Assembly: GCA_001600355.1 (NCBI GenBank)
Contig: BCJU01000001.1
Location: 1,695,178 to 1,759,177 of the forward strand
Reading direction: 5' to 3'
From: Meira nashicola
Lineage: Eukaryota; Basidiomycota; Exobasidiomycetes; Exobasidiales; Brachybasidiaceae
DNA length: 64,000 nt
Shown here: positions 56,531 to 64,000 of the stretch, piece after piece
How the letters are laid out: every line of letters starts with the position of its first letter
How positions within the stretch are numbered: the first letter of the stretch is position 1
Notes under the pieces: model-generated
What the model was told of the DNA's origin: nothing
The model's input: the letters and a program-made list of their open reading frames with translations, nothing else
Databases searched by the model: none
Translations under genes and position numbers: made by a program

Positions 56531-56988
56531 GATTGCCTGCACTCCTTGACGATGGTAAAGATGAGAAAGTTTTGTATACCGCGTTTGTTTTGCAAACTAC
56601 TTTCGTCCTCTCCTTCTCATCAATGAAGGCTTATACCAAACAACAACGGATGTATGAGGGCCATACAGAGCCAGAATGAGATGGAGTGAAAAAGTCTAGA
56701 ATGTTCAATGAAAAAAAGACCAACACATGTATGCTTTTTGCATTTCACCAAAAAGGCAGTTTAAAGCGCTGCGCTGCGCTACGTTATGCATTCATCAGAC
56801 CTGTCAGTTTAGCAATCGAGTGAGACGGTGCAGTGCATGCAACGCGCAAATTATCAAACAATGAACGCGCTTTCTCGCGTCTTCGCCATACACATCACGT
56901 GAAATTGTTTAAAGTACAAAATTCATGAATTGATGAGCATCAAAAGAGATTGCTTGAATTATACAATGAGATAGATTAATTAGGTTAA
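56531..56988. other. intergenic region, no gene seen
   Basis: Between the Rho GEF and the aftiphilin-like gene, both on the minus strand. Contains a short GCGCT/GCTGC run near 56766-56782 and a CACGTG box near 56896. Otherwise no feature. Confidence 0.5.
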
Positions 56989-58443
56989 TCACCTTGGACT
57001 ACTACTCCTTCCTGCTGAGAATGATTGAGCCTGAACATTACTAATTGCGGGTGAATTACGTCCGCTATTGGGCAAATTTCCTCCTCCAATTCCTGATTTG
57101 CGCACGCTTACTTGTCTCTGAACAGATGCATTATTTGTTGTACTGACCCTTTTTGCCGCACCTGTGACCAAATCCTTAATCAAGCCATTATACATTTCTG
57201 CATCGGTAGAATGTGACTCTCGTTGAGATAAATAATGTGTCAAAACTGTTGATGCTTGTCTGGTTAGAACTTCTGTCTCTCGTTGTAATTCCCTTAGAGC
57301 AGGTAATCCCAATAAAGTCAATTGATCTTCCGTCATTGCAACGATTGATTTCGCCCTTTGTGTGTCAAATTCAGGAGGTTTATTGTCTCGTTCGCGTGTT
57401 GATTTAGCACTGCCAGGTTTACCTTCATTCTGGTTTACAGGTCCCGAATCTGCTTCTGATCCTCTCGCTCCACGATCAAGTTTCAAAGCTAATGGAGGCA
57501 GAGTTTTGGAACCATTCGTATTGGTGGTATTTAATTCGTCCAGATTGATCGGCACTCCAACAGCAATCAGATATTGCCTCCTTGTTTTTGAACGCATCCA
57601 ATCGACAGGTTTTAACTCGGGTTGTTTAGAAAGAGCAGACCATGCTGCTCGACTTTCCTCTCTTACCAAGATTTGTGATGGACCATCTACCTGTCTGATC
57701 TGATCCTGAGATAATTGAGATGCTGCACCATCATGGAAAGGATACATACGACCATCCGAGAGTGGAGCTGACAAAAGCTGGCGTACATCATTTGCTATCG
57801 AGGACGATGTACTATTTGGTGTAATGGTCAGAGGCTGCCAATTTGACCCACTTGACTGTTGTGGTATACTTCTACTCTCTTGCTCGAGCGGTTCTTCAGG
57901 CTGGGCAGGTGACCCGAATTGATCCGTTTGAGCTTCTTCTTCAAATTCCCCAAAATCTCCAAAGTCATCATCATCTCCTTCATCAGGGCCATCTTTAAAA
58001 TCTTCGAAAGCAGCGAGATCAGACTTAGGCGTTCTTTCTTGAAATCCAAACGGCTCATCGTCATCCTCGTCATCAGGAGAGAATGTATGCGGATCATCTT
58101 CCTGTTGTTCATCTTGTTCATCATCTGGAAAATGCTTATCTCCGTTTTCACTTTTGAAACCCTCATTCCCTGTAAGTGTATTTTCGAATTCTGGGTCCAC
58201 TTTAGATTGTGCTGGTGCTATCGGTGTGATTGGTGGTGGCTTATCAAATGATGGCTGATCAGCATCTGGTGAACCCCAGCCTGCATCGCCTAAATCATCG
58301 AATAGGCGAGGAGCAGGTTTCGATTCTCTTCTCTCCAAAGTCGCTGGTCTTTCGCTTGGCTGACCGATTACATTCTTTTCTGAATGTACACCACTTTCAT
58401 CATCTATGCTTGCACCCCATATACCGGCTCCTTCATCTGCCAT
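56989..58443 (-). CDS. acidic trafficking-adaptor-like protein (aftiphilin/Laa2-like candidate)
   Basis: 484 aa, ATG at 58443. The first ~190 residues are strongly acidic. They include LFDDLGDAGWGSPDAD (~50), PEFENTLTGNEGF and DDDDFGDFGEFEEEAQTDQF (~155-175); FGDF and FGEF fit the [FW]G[PDE][FLM] motif bound by the gamma-ear of AP-1 and the GAE domain of GGAs. The ordered middle (about 255-310: REESRAAWSALSKQPELKPV, then DWMRSKTRRQYLIAVGVPIN, LDEL) resembles the clathrin-binding box region of aftiphilin. The rest is helical with a Ser/Asn-rich end. Aftiphilin and yeast Laa2 help AP-1 coats at the trans-Golgi. This identity is inference from motif content; function is otherwise unknown. It is head-to-head with the F-BAR gene (323 bp). 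Confidence 0.65.
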   Translation of the reverse strand: MADEGAGIWGASIDDESGVHSEKNVIGQPSERPATLERRESKPAPRLFDDLGDAGWGSPDADQPSFDKPPPITPIAPAQSKVDPEFENTLTGNEGFKSENGDKHFPDDEQDEQQEDDPHTFSPDDEDDDEPFGFQERTPKSDLAAFEDFKDGPDEGDDDDFGDFGEFEEEAQTDQFGSPAQPEEPLEQESRSIPQQSSGSNWQPLTITPNSTSSSIANDVRQLLSAPLSDGRMYPFHDGAASQLSQDQIRQVDGPSQILVREESRAAWSALSKQPELKPVDWMRSKTRRQYLIAVGVPINLDELNTTNTNGSKTLPPLALKLDRGARGSEADSGPVNQNEGKPGSAKSTRERDNKPPEFDTQRAKSIVAMTEDQLTLLGLPALRELQRETEVLTRQASTVLTHYLSQRESHSTDAEMYNGLIKDLVTGAAKRVSTTNNASVQRQVSVRKSGIGGGNLPNSGRNSPAISNVQAQSFSAGRSSSPR

Positions 58444-58766
58444 AATGAAATTTGAATCGTCTTGATGATATTATGGAGCATTAAGCGACTGGATGTGGAC
58501 TAGATACGCCTTGTACACATTATGGCACACATTATGGCTGTGCATAGCCGTAAAAGCAAACAACCCACGCTTGCACGCGTCTCATGTTTTTATCTATCCT
58601 CCTGCACGGACTTTTATAAGTTCATTTTCAACAATCATACATTCCACATTGTTCTTCGTCTGCAACACAATCTTACACGAATCTATCAACTTTCTGATAC
58701 TCAATTTAAAAAGAGGTAGAAGCCTCGGCTTGTTGTCGCAACAACACATATGATCAAATTTGCATA
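58444..58766. promoter_or_regulatory. divergent promoter with a perfect 12-bp tandem repeat
   Basis: ACACATTATGGC occurs twice in tandem at 58515-58538, and a related ATTATGG lies near 58471. A CCTCGG hexamer lies near 58724. The region drives the aftiphilin-like gene one way and the F-BAR gene the other way. Confidence 0.45.
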
Positions 58767-61700
58767 ATGCCTTCAGATCGAAGAGAAAGGTCAGGCTCTG
58801 CAGGTTCAGCCAAGAGCGCTGCTTCTAGGGCCAGTTCTTCTATGGGTAGAGATGGCGGAGAAGCGGGTAGAAGGATGGCAGCAGAAGATGAATTGATTAG
58901 ACGTGAATTACAAGATCAAACGACTTTTTGTAATTCATTTTGGGGTTCAAATGATGCAGGTTATTCGATCATGCAATCAAGAATGAAAAATTCAGCAAGG
59001 ATTGTGGATGATGTACGTGCAATGTATAAAGAAAGGGCAGAAATTGAAGCAGAATATGCAAAACGATTGGCGAAATTGTCAAAACAACAATTTGGTAGAG
59101 ATGAAACAGGTTCGATGAAACACGCTTTAGAGATCGTTCGTGGTGAAATTGAACAAACTGCAAAAACACATGCAGATCTCAGTAACGTATTCAGAAAGGA
59201 TTTAGAAGGTCAATTGGCCGAATTTCAAAATCGTACACAAACGCAAAGAAAAGGACCATTGACTAATATCGAAAAGTTGTATAAACAAAAAGTAACACAA
59301 GAATCTTACGTGAACAAATCAAGGGATAAGTATGAACAAGATTGTATTCGTATCAATGGATACACTGCACAAAGCAGTCTTGTTCAAGGACGCGATTTGG
59401 AAAAAGTTACCAGTAAGCTTGACAAGGCACAATCGACCGTAAATGGAAACGAAAAAGATTATCAAAATTTTGTTCGCGCTTTGAAGGATACAACGTTACG
59501 TTGGAATTCCGAATGGAAATCTTATTTGGATCAATGTCAAGATTTAGAAGAAGAGCGGCTGGAGTTCTTGAAGAGCAATTTATGGAATTATGCTAATTCG
59601 ATCTCTGCCGTATGTGTTGCGGATGATCAATCATGCGAACGTGTCAGAGTATCTTTAGAGGCATGCGAAGCTCCTAGAGACATTGTTGATTTCATTCATC
59701 GTGCAGGTACAGGAGCAGCAATTCCAGATCCGCCCGAATACATCAATTATGGACGTGGTCAACCACCACCTGCTCGACCTACGTTCAAAACGGCAAATTT
59801 CCATCGAAGCAGCACACGTCCTTCTACATTTATTGCACCAACAGCTCCGCCCATCAATCCGGCTGCTGCTCCTATTTCTGGACCACCTCCATCAGAATCA
59901 CGCAGAGATAGTCTTGGCAGGGGAGGTGGGCCGCAGCCTGGAGATGTAAGTGGTTTGGCGAGCGAATTTTCGCGGCAGACAATTTCTGGCGATCAAGAAA
60001 ACGAAAATGCGAACAGCAGTCGTGCTCCGCCTGGTGGGGTTGCACTTCCCGGTATGATTAATTCTCAATCCACTTTAGCTGGTGATGGTTTTGGCGGAGG
60101 CGAATCTCTGTTGCGTAATGATAAAAGCGATCGTAGAATGTCAGCTAAGAAATTCTTAGAAAGGACACCCTCAAGAAGTCAAACCAATATGTCAAGGAGT
60201 GGTACTAATGGTCCAGGAGGAATGCAATCTGCTCAATCTACATACTCTAATGCTCAACAGAGTGAGGTATTATCGAATTCAGATACAGCCGGAACAATGG
60301 GTACAACAATCATCAAAACTGCTCCACCACCGGCCAGCGTTGATACTCTAAGCGGAAATGGCGAATCTAACAACGAAGATCCTATTGCTCGTGCTCTTGC
60401 TGATTTGCGCAATAAACCCGGCCGAAGTCCAGCGCCTCAACAAAGTCGAGGACCTACGCCTTCTGGCAGACCTGGCGCAGGTGGCTCTACGATGCACTCT
60501 TTTGGCTCTGTAGGAAGACAAACAGGAGGCGAGATGGCCACTTCACCAGGTGCATATTCCATTCCATCTAATCATGGTGAAAATCGTGCTAGATCACCAT
60601 CTGCAGCTTTTATGCAAGAACCTGAACGTGCCGTTTCTCCTCAACCAGATGAGGAAATTGTAGGTCGTTACGGACAATCGTTCCCAGGTGAACGTCGTTC
60701 TGTTTCACGTCAGAATTCAAATGCTTCTCGTCATAGTCGATTGAGTATGCAAGCGCCGAATTCCGGTCAACAACAAGGTCCAGAAAGAGCACGCAGTCCA
60801 GGACCAATGGGTGATACTTCAGGTTTCGCAGGCGTTGGAGCACGAGGTAGAAGTCCAAGTCCACAACCTTTCCAACAACCTCAGCGTTCACCACAGCGTC
60901 AATCTGTTCAGCCGCAACAAGCTCAGCACCAACAAAGACAAACAGGCTCGACACCACAAAGCAGACCCGGTCAACAAAAACCAAATTCATACAACACTCC
61001 ACAACGCTCTACAACACCTTTGGGTATCAATTTAGACGCAAGTGGATCTGTAACGCACGATCAAATGGCGGACGATTTCATTAAGCGGACAGGATCTGTT
61101 GGACCACAACAAGGACGTACGATGACACCGCAGCAATTACCACCTCAACAAGCTTCTGGTTTGCCCCATCATATGCAACACCAAGCATCCTTCAACAGCG
61201 GTCATCCTTCGCAAACGTCACAACAATCACAATTTGGCCCACAACATGGATCACAGTATTCTGGCGTTTCTAGTCAACAATCCACTCCGATTCGACAAGG
61301 AGCGCCATATGGAAAACAAGCTGGTTATGCACAAACTCCGACTCATGGTACACCAGGTGCAATGCCACCTGCCGGCTATCAACAAACACCACCTCCTCAA
61401 CAAGTTCGTCAAGATCCAATGAGCTCTTTGGGCAGACAAACAGGTGCACCTTTTGCTGCAGGTGGAGCATCTGCAGGTTATCAATCACCTTCGCCATACA
61501 ATCAACGTCCAGCCTCTGCTACTGCACCTCCAGTGAATCCGGCGCAAGCCAGTACACCCGGGCATTCATTTGCACAACCACAACCGCCGCCGCAACAGCA
61601 ACAACAACCGATCTATGGTCAACACCAGCCACCTGTACAACAGGAAACACCTGCTAGTGCATATATGCATCAATATCAACAGCAATCGTACCAGCAACCG

Positions 61701-62135
61701 CCACAAGCTATTCAAGCTCAACAGCATCCAGTCCATACAACACAAGCATCAATGGCAGGAGGACAACAAGCTCCTTTCGGTCAATGGAATACGCCTTCAA
61801 ATGCACATCCTACTCCACCTAATGGTGCTTATCCAAACAATCAAGTTCATCAGCCTATTGCTCAAACACCAGTTGCAGCCGCACCTGCGAATACTAATCC
61901 GCCTCCGCCAACAGGCCAATATTCCAATGAAGGTAAACCAATTTTATTCTATGTAAAAGCTCTTTACGACTATGAAGCCCAATTGCAAGAAGAATTCAAT
62001 TTTACGGCAGGAGATGTGATCGCTGTTTGGGAAACCAATGCAGACGGATGGTGGCAAGGAGAATTATTGGATGATGCAAGAAGAAGGCCAGGATCAAACA
62101 CTTTCCCTAGTAATTTTGTATCTTTGCTCAACTGA
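58767..62135 (+). CDS. F-BAR and SH3 domain protein, Cdc15/Hof1/Imp2-like
   Basis: 1122 aa. The F-BAR domain is at about 50-305: FCNSFWGSNDAGYSIMQSRM, YKERAEIEAEYAKRLAKLSK, then long helices with RDLEKVTSKLDKAQSTVNGN and NLWNYANSISAVCVADDQSC. A very long disordered Pro/Gln/Ser-rich linker (about 310-1055) with many SP and PxxP motifs offers phosphorylation and SH3-ligand sites. An SH3 domain closes the protein at about 1061-1122: YVKALYDYEAQLQEEFNFTA, then GDVIAVWETNADGWWQGELL, FPSNFVSLLN. F-BAR plus C-terminal SH3 and a phosphorylated linker is the plan of Cdc15/Imp2 (fission yeast) and Hof1 (budding yeast), which bend membrane and recruit formins at the division site. ATG at 58767 is the first in frame. 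The glutamine-rich part (about 720-1040) is unusually long. Confidence 0.93.
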   Translation: MPSDRRERSGSAGSAKSAASRASSSMGRDGGEAGRRMAAEDELIRRELQDQTTFCNSFWGSNDAGYSIMQSRMKNSARIVDDVRAMYKERAEIEAEYAKRLAKLSKQQFGRDETGSMKHALEIVRGEIEQTAKTHADLSNVFRKDLEGQLAEFQNRTQTQRKGPLTNIEKLYKQKVTQESYVNKSRDKYEQDCIRINGYTAQSSLVQGRDLEKVTSKLDKAQSTVNGNEKDYQNFVRALKDTTLRWNSEWKSYLDQCQDLEEERLEFLKSNLWNYANSISAVCVADDQSCERVRVSLEACEAPRDIVDFIHRAGTGAAIPDPPEYINYGRGQPPPARPTFKTANFHRSSTRPSTFIAPTAPPINPAAAPISGPPPSESRRDSLGRGGGPQPGDVSGLASEFSRQTISGDQENENANSSRAPPGGVALPGMINSQSTLAGDGFGGGESLLRNDKSDRRMSAKKFLERTPSRSQTNMSRSGTNGPGGMQSAQSTYSNAQQSEVLSNSDTAGTMGTTIIKTAPPPASVDTLSGNGESNNEDPIARALADLRNKPGRSPAPQQSRGPTPSGRPGAGGSTMHSFGSVGRQTGGEMATSPGAYSIPSNHGENRARSPSAAFMQEPERAVSPQPDEEIVGRYGQSFPGERRSVSRQNSNASRHSRLSMQAPNSGQQQGPERARSPGPMGDTSGFAGVGARGRSPSPQPFQQPQRSPQRQSVQPQQAQHQQRQTGSTPQSRPGQQKPNSYNTPQRSTTPLGINLDASGSVTHDQMADDFIKRTGSVGPQQGRTMTPQQLPPQQASGLPHHMQHQASFNSGHPSQTSQQSQFGPQHGSQYSGVSSQQSTPIRQGAPYGKQAGYAQTPTHGTPGAMPPAGYQQTPPPQQVRQDPMSSLGRQTGAPFAAGGASAGYQSPSPYNQRPASATAPPVNPAQASTPGHSFAQPQPPPQQQQQPIYGQHQPPVQQETPASAYMHQYQQQSYQQPPQAIQAQQHPVHTTQASMAGGQQAPFGQWNTPSNAHPTPPNGAYPNNQVHQPIAQTPVAAAPANTNPPPPTGQYSNEGKPILFYVKALYDYEAQLQEEFNFTAGDVIAVWETNADGWWQGELLDDARRRPGSNTFPSNFVSLLN

Positions 62136-62685
62136 TTGTTTAAATTGCATGTATAATTCATTATCTCTTATCTGCTGTGCCGTATATATTTGGATTCTAG
62201 AATGAGAAAAGCCATATATGTATGCGCTGCCCAAGAAAACGTTCTCCTCGCCTTTCACGCATATGCAAAAGACCGCTAAGTTGAAAATTTATGCTTGTAC
62301 CAGAAAGGCGAGCTTAGCGCCGGTGGTTTGGCAGTTGAAAATGTGCGTCGAATTTCGTGGGCCTATGAAAAGGTTGTTTCAATATTTATATTGTGGGGGA
62401 ATTTTTATCAGTGCTAAAGTGCAGGAAAATGTGAAGAGTTGAACGGACGCGTGATAAAAAGAAGGTGAAGAAGATACTGCTAATTCGCTACTAATTCGAA
62501 TCGGTAAGACTGGTTCACCGTTTCCGACCTATGTATACAACTTTCCTTGATACATACAGCGGGGTTATGTTCGTAAACTTTCTTCTTCAATTTACGAGCA
62601 ACCATCATCATCCCCCCTTCCTTTCGTGGTGAAATTATATAGACAAAATCACGAAAGAGAAAAAAGCACGCTTAACCATTTCATC
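62136..62685. other. intergenic region, no gene seen
   Basis: 3' region of the F-BAR gene and promoter of the fat1-like gene. CTAATTCG occurs twice 12 bp apart (62480, 62492), and CCTATGTATAC lies at 62528. A 74-codon frame at 62218-62442 is not supported. Confidence 0.5.
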
Positions 62686-64000
62686 ATGACATCGCAAGTA
62701 CTCAAAGCAGCCGTTGGTCTTGCTGCATTTTCTTATTTGGATGCAAAGTATGGCGTTTCAACAGACGTTAAAGCAGGTCGTGCAACTTCAGCTGCCGATT
62801 TAGGATTAAAATTAGCAGAATGGCGTGGAAGACCATCACTTTATGAAAGTTTTCAATCAACTGTAAAGAGTAATCCAAAAGGTGACTTTTTAGTGTACGA
62901 AGGTAAAACATGGTCATTCGAACAAGCAGATGCAGATGTTCGAAGGATTGCACATTTTTTATTAAGTCAAGGAATTAAACCTGGAGATCGTGTTGCAGTA
63001 TTTTTGCATAATTCAGCTACATATCCTTTACTTTGGCTTGCATGTATGTCAGTCGATATCGCACCTGCTTTCATCAATAACGGTCTAACGGGTAAAGGAT
63101 TATTGCATTGTATCGCCGTTTCAGAAGCACCTTTAGTGATCTTTGAACCGGAATTAGAAGCGCCATTGAAAGAAGTTTCAAAAGAATTATTAGAACATTC
63201 AAAAGTTCGTCGTTATTTATGCTTCGATGACGGATTGAGACATGAAAACGAAAAGGTTAATTTACCTCCTCAAATCGAAAATACAGTTTATTATGGCCCT
63301 AACGAACATGCAGCTCAAAGTGTTAAAGAAGTTGATCCAGCACTACGTAAAGATGTAACATTAGCATCATCTTGTGCACTCATTTACACAAGTGGTACGA
63401 CCGGGTTACCTAAAGCAGCTTTATGCAGTCATGGTAGAATTGGAACTGCAACAACTGTTTGGACAAAATTAGGTCGATTCACAAACAAGGACAGAATCTA
63501 TACAGCTATGCCAATCTATCACTCTTCCGCTGCCTTTTTATGCTTAGGTGTCGCTTTCCGTTCTGGAGCATGTGTTATTATTGGACGCAAATTTAGTGCA
63601 AGTAAATTCTTTGAACAAGTTCGTGCTGCTGATGCAACTGTTGTTCAATATATTGGTGAAATCGCACGTTATCTTTTGGCCGTTCCACCTCATCCGGATG
63701 ACAAGAATCATCGTGTCCGCTTGGCGTACGGAAACGGAATGCGTCCTGACGTTTGGAACAAATTCCGCGATCGATTCGCCATTCCTCATATTTTTGAATT
63801 TTATGCTTCTTCAGAAGGAAATGGAGCATTACTCAATTATAATACCGGTGAATTTGGTTCGGGCGCTGTTGGAAGATTTGGCTCTTTAGCACGCAAGATT
63901 CGTCCTGATTTCCGTATCTTCCGTGTTGATCCAATCACCGAAGATGTCGTTCGAGGAGCAAATGGATTATGCGAAGAATGCAATTACGATGAACCGGGAG
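62686..64000 (+). CDS. FAT1: very-long-chain acyl-CoA synthetase / fatty acid transporter Fat1-like (partial, cut at window end)
   Basis: The ATG at 62686 (MTSQVLKAAVGLAAFSYLDA) starts a frame that is open to the end of the window: 438 residues seen of an expected ~620-650. The N-terminus has a short hydrophobic segment. The AMP-binding P-loop is YTSGTTGLPKAA (~235), preceded by NNGLTGKGLLHCI, and the FATP/VLACS-specific block is HIFEFYASSEGNGALLNY (~365-385). YGNGMRPDVWNKF is also typical of the Fat1 family. Members activate very-long-chain fatty acids with CoA at the ER, peroxisome and plasma membrane and couple this to uptake. With the Fox2-type enzyme at 27.7 kb it would supply beta-oxidation. 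The missing part holds the C-terminal domain; targeting cannot be judged. Confidence 0.95.
   Translation, partial: MTSQVLKAAVGLAAFSYLDAKYGVSTDVKAGRATSAADLGLKLAEWRGRPSLYESFQSTVKSNPKGDFLVYEGKTWSFEQADADVRRIAHFLLSQGIKPGDRVAVFLHNSATYPLLWLACMSVDIAPAFINNGLTGKGLLHCIAVSEAPLVIFEPELEAPLKEVSKELLEHSKVRRYLCFDDGLRHENEKVNLPPQIENTVYYGPNEHAAQSVKEVDPALRKDVTLASSCALIYTSGTTGLPKAALCSHGRIGTATTVWTKLGRFTNKDRIYTAMPIYHSSAAFLCLGVAFRSGACVIIGRKFSASKFFEQVRAADATVVQYIGEIARYLLAVPPHPDDKNHRVRLAYGNGMRPDVWNKFRDRFAIPHIFEFYASSEGNGALLNYNTGEFGSGAVGRFGSLARKIRPDFRIFRVDPITEDVVRGANGLCEECNYDEPG

Noticed and set aside
1..64000. Biosynthetic cluster, transposon, rRNA or CRISPR array
   Set aside because: No polyketide, peptide synthetase, terpene, transposase, integrase or reverse transcriptase motifs, no rRNA blocks and no regularly spaced direct repeats were seen. 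CRISPR arrays are not expected in a fungal nuclear genome.

Overview
This window is nuclear DNA of a fungus. It is AT-rich and gene-dense, about 27 protein genes on both strands with short intergenic gaps. Most genes are single open frames. Where introns occur (ubc7-, atg3- and ale1-like genes) they are 66-77 nt with GT..AG ends. Fungus-specific families (Zn2Cys6 regulator, Fox2-type beta-oxidation enzyme, tricalbin, Rmt2, Ale1) fix the kingdom. Intron poverty, long Ser/Pro/Gln-rich proteins and small secreted proteins suggest an intron-poor basidiomycete such as a smut relative, but that is an inference. I found no rRNA, convincing tRNA, transposon or CRISPR array.

Layout. 1-6.2 kb: mitochondrial ABC1/ADCK-type kinase, an unknown 246-aa protein and a divergent carrier-like membrane protein. 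6.7-13.7 kb: a 1283-aa disordered protein and a SNF2 ATPase. 14.8-20 kb: a membrane-anchored glutaminyl cyclase diverging from a Zn2Cys6 regulator. 20.2-26.8 kb: a secreted modular protein with Kex2-type sites diverging from a 1354-aa CorA-like transporter. 27.7-31.6 kb: the peroxisomal-type multifunctional enzyme and the ERAD E2 Ubc7. 31.8-38.6 kb: a disordered protein, a five-C2 tricalbin and a small disordered protein. 38.6-43.6 kb: an AT-rich, gene-poor accessory stretch holding two divergent small secreted paralogues and a GH79 glycosidase. 43.6-53 kb: ATG3, a Herp/Usa1-like ubiquitin-domain protein, Ale1, a mitochondrial J protein and Rmt2. 53.1-62.1 kb: a Rho GEF, an aftiphilin/Laa2-like trafficking protein and a Cdc15-like F-BAR/SH3 protein. 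62.7-64 kb: a Fat1-like very-long-chain acyl-CoA synthetase cut by the window end.

Functional threads. Several products act on membranes and lipids (Mcp2-like kinase, tricalbin, Ale1, Fat1, Fox2-type enzyme), two act in ER-associated degradation (Ubc7, Herp-like) and two in cell polarity or cytokinesis (Rho GEF, F-BAR). They are not an operon-like cluster; the order looks like ordinary fungal housekeeping synteny. The accessory interest lies in the secreted proteins at 20.2-21.8 kb and 40.0-43.6 kb.

Most unusual signals: (1) a secreted protein of alternating A-B-A-B-A-B-C-C modules, nearly every junction carrying an intact or decayed Kex2 site; (2) a divergent pair of small secreted paralogues whose promoters share a mirrored 17-bp palindromic site; (3) a CorA-like transporter with GQN in place of GMN, preceded by a uORF whose stop overlaps the start codon; (4) a Fox2-type enzyme with no recognisable C-terminal peroxisomal signal; (5) an 11-bp motif repeated exactly in three intergenic regions.
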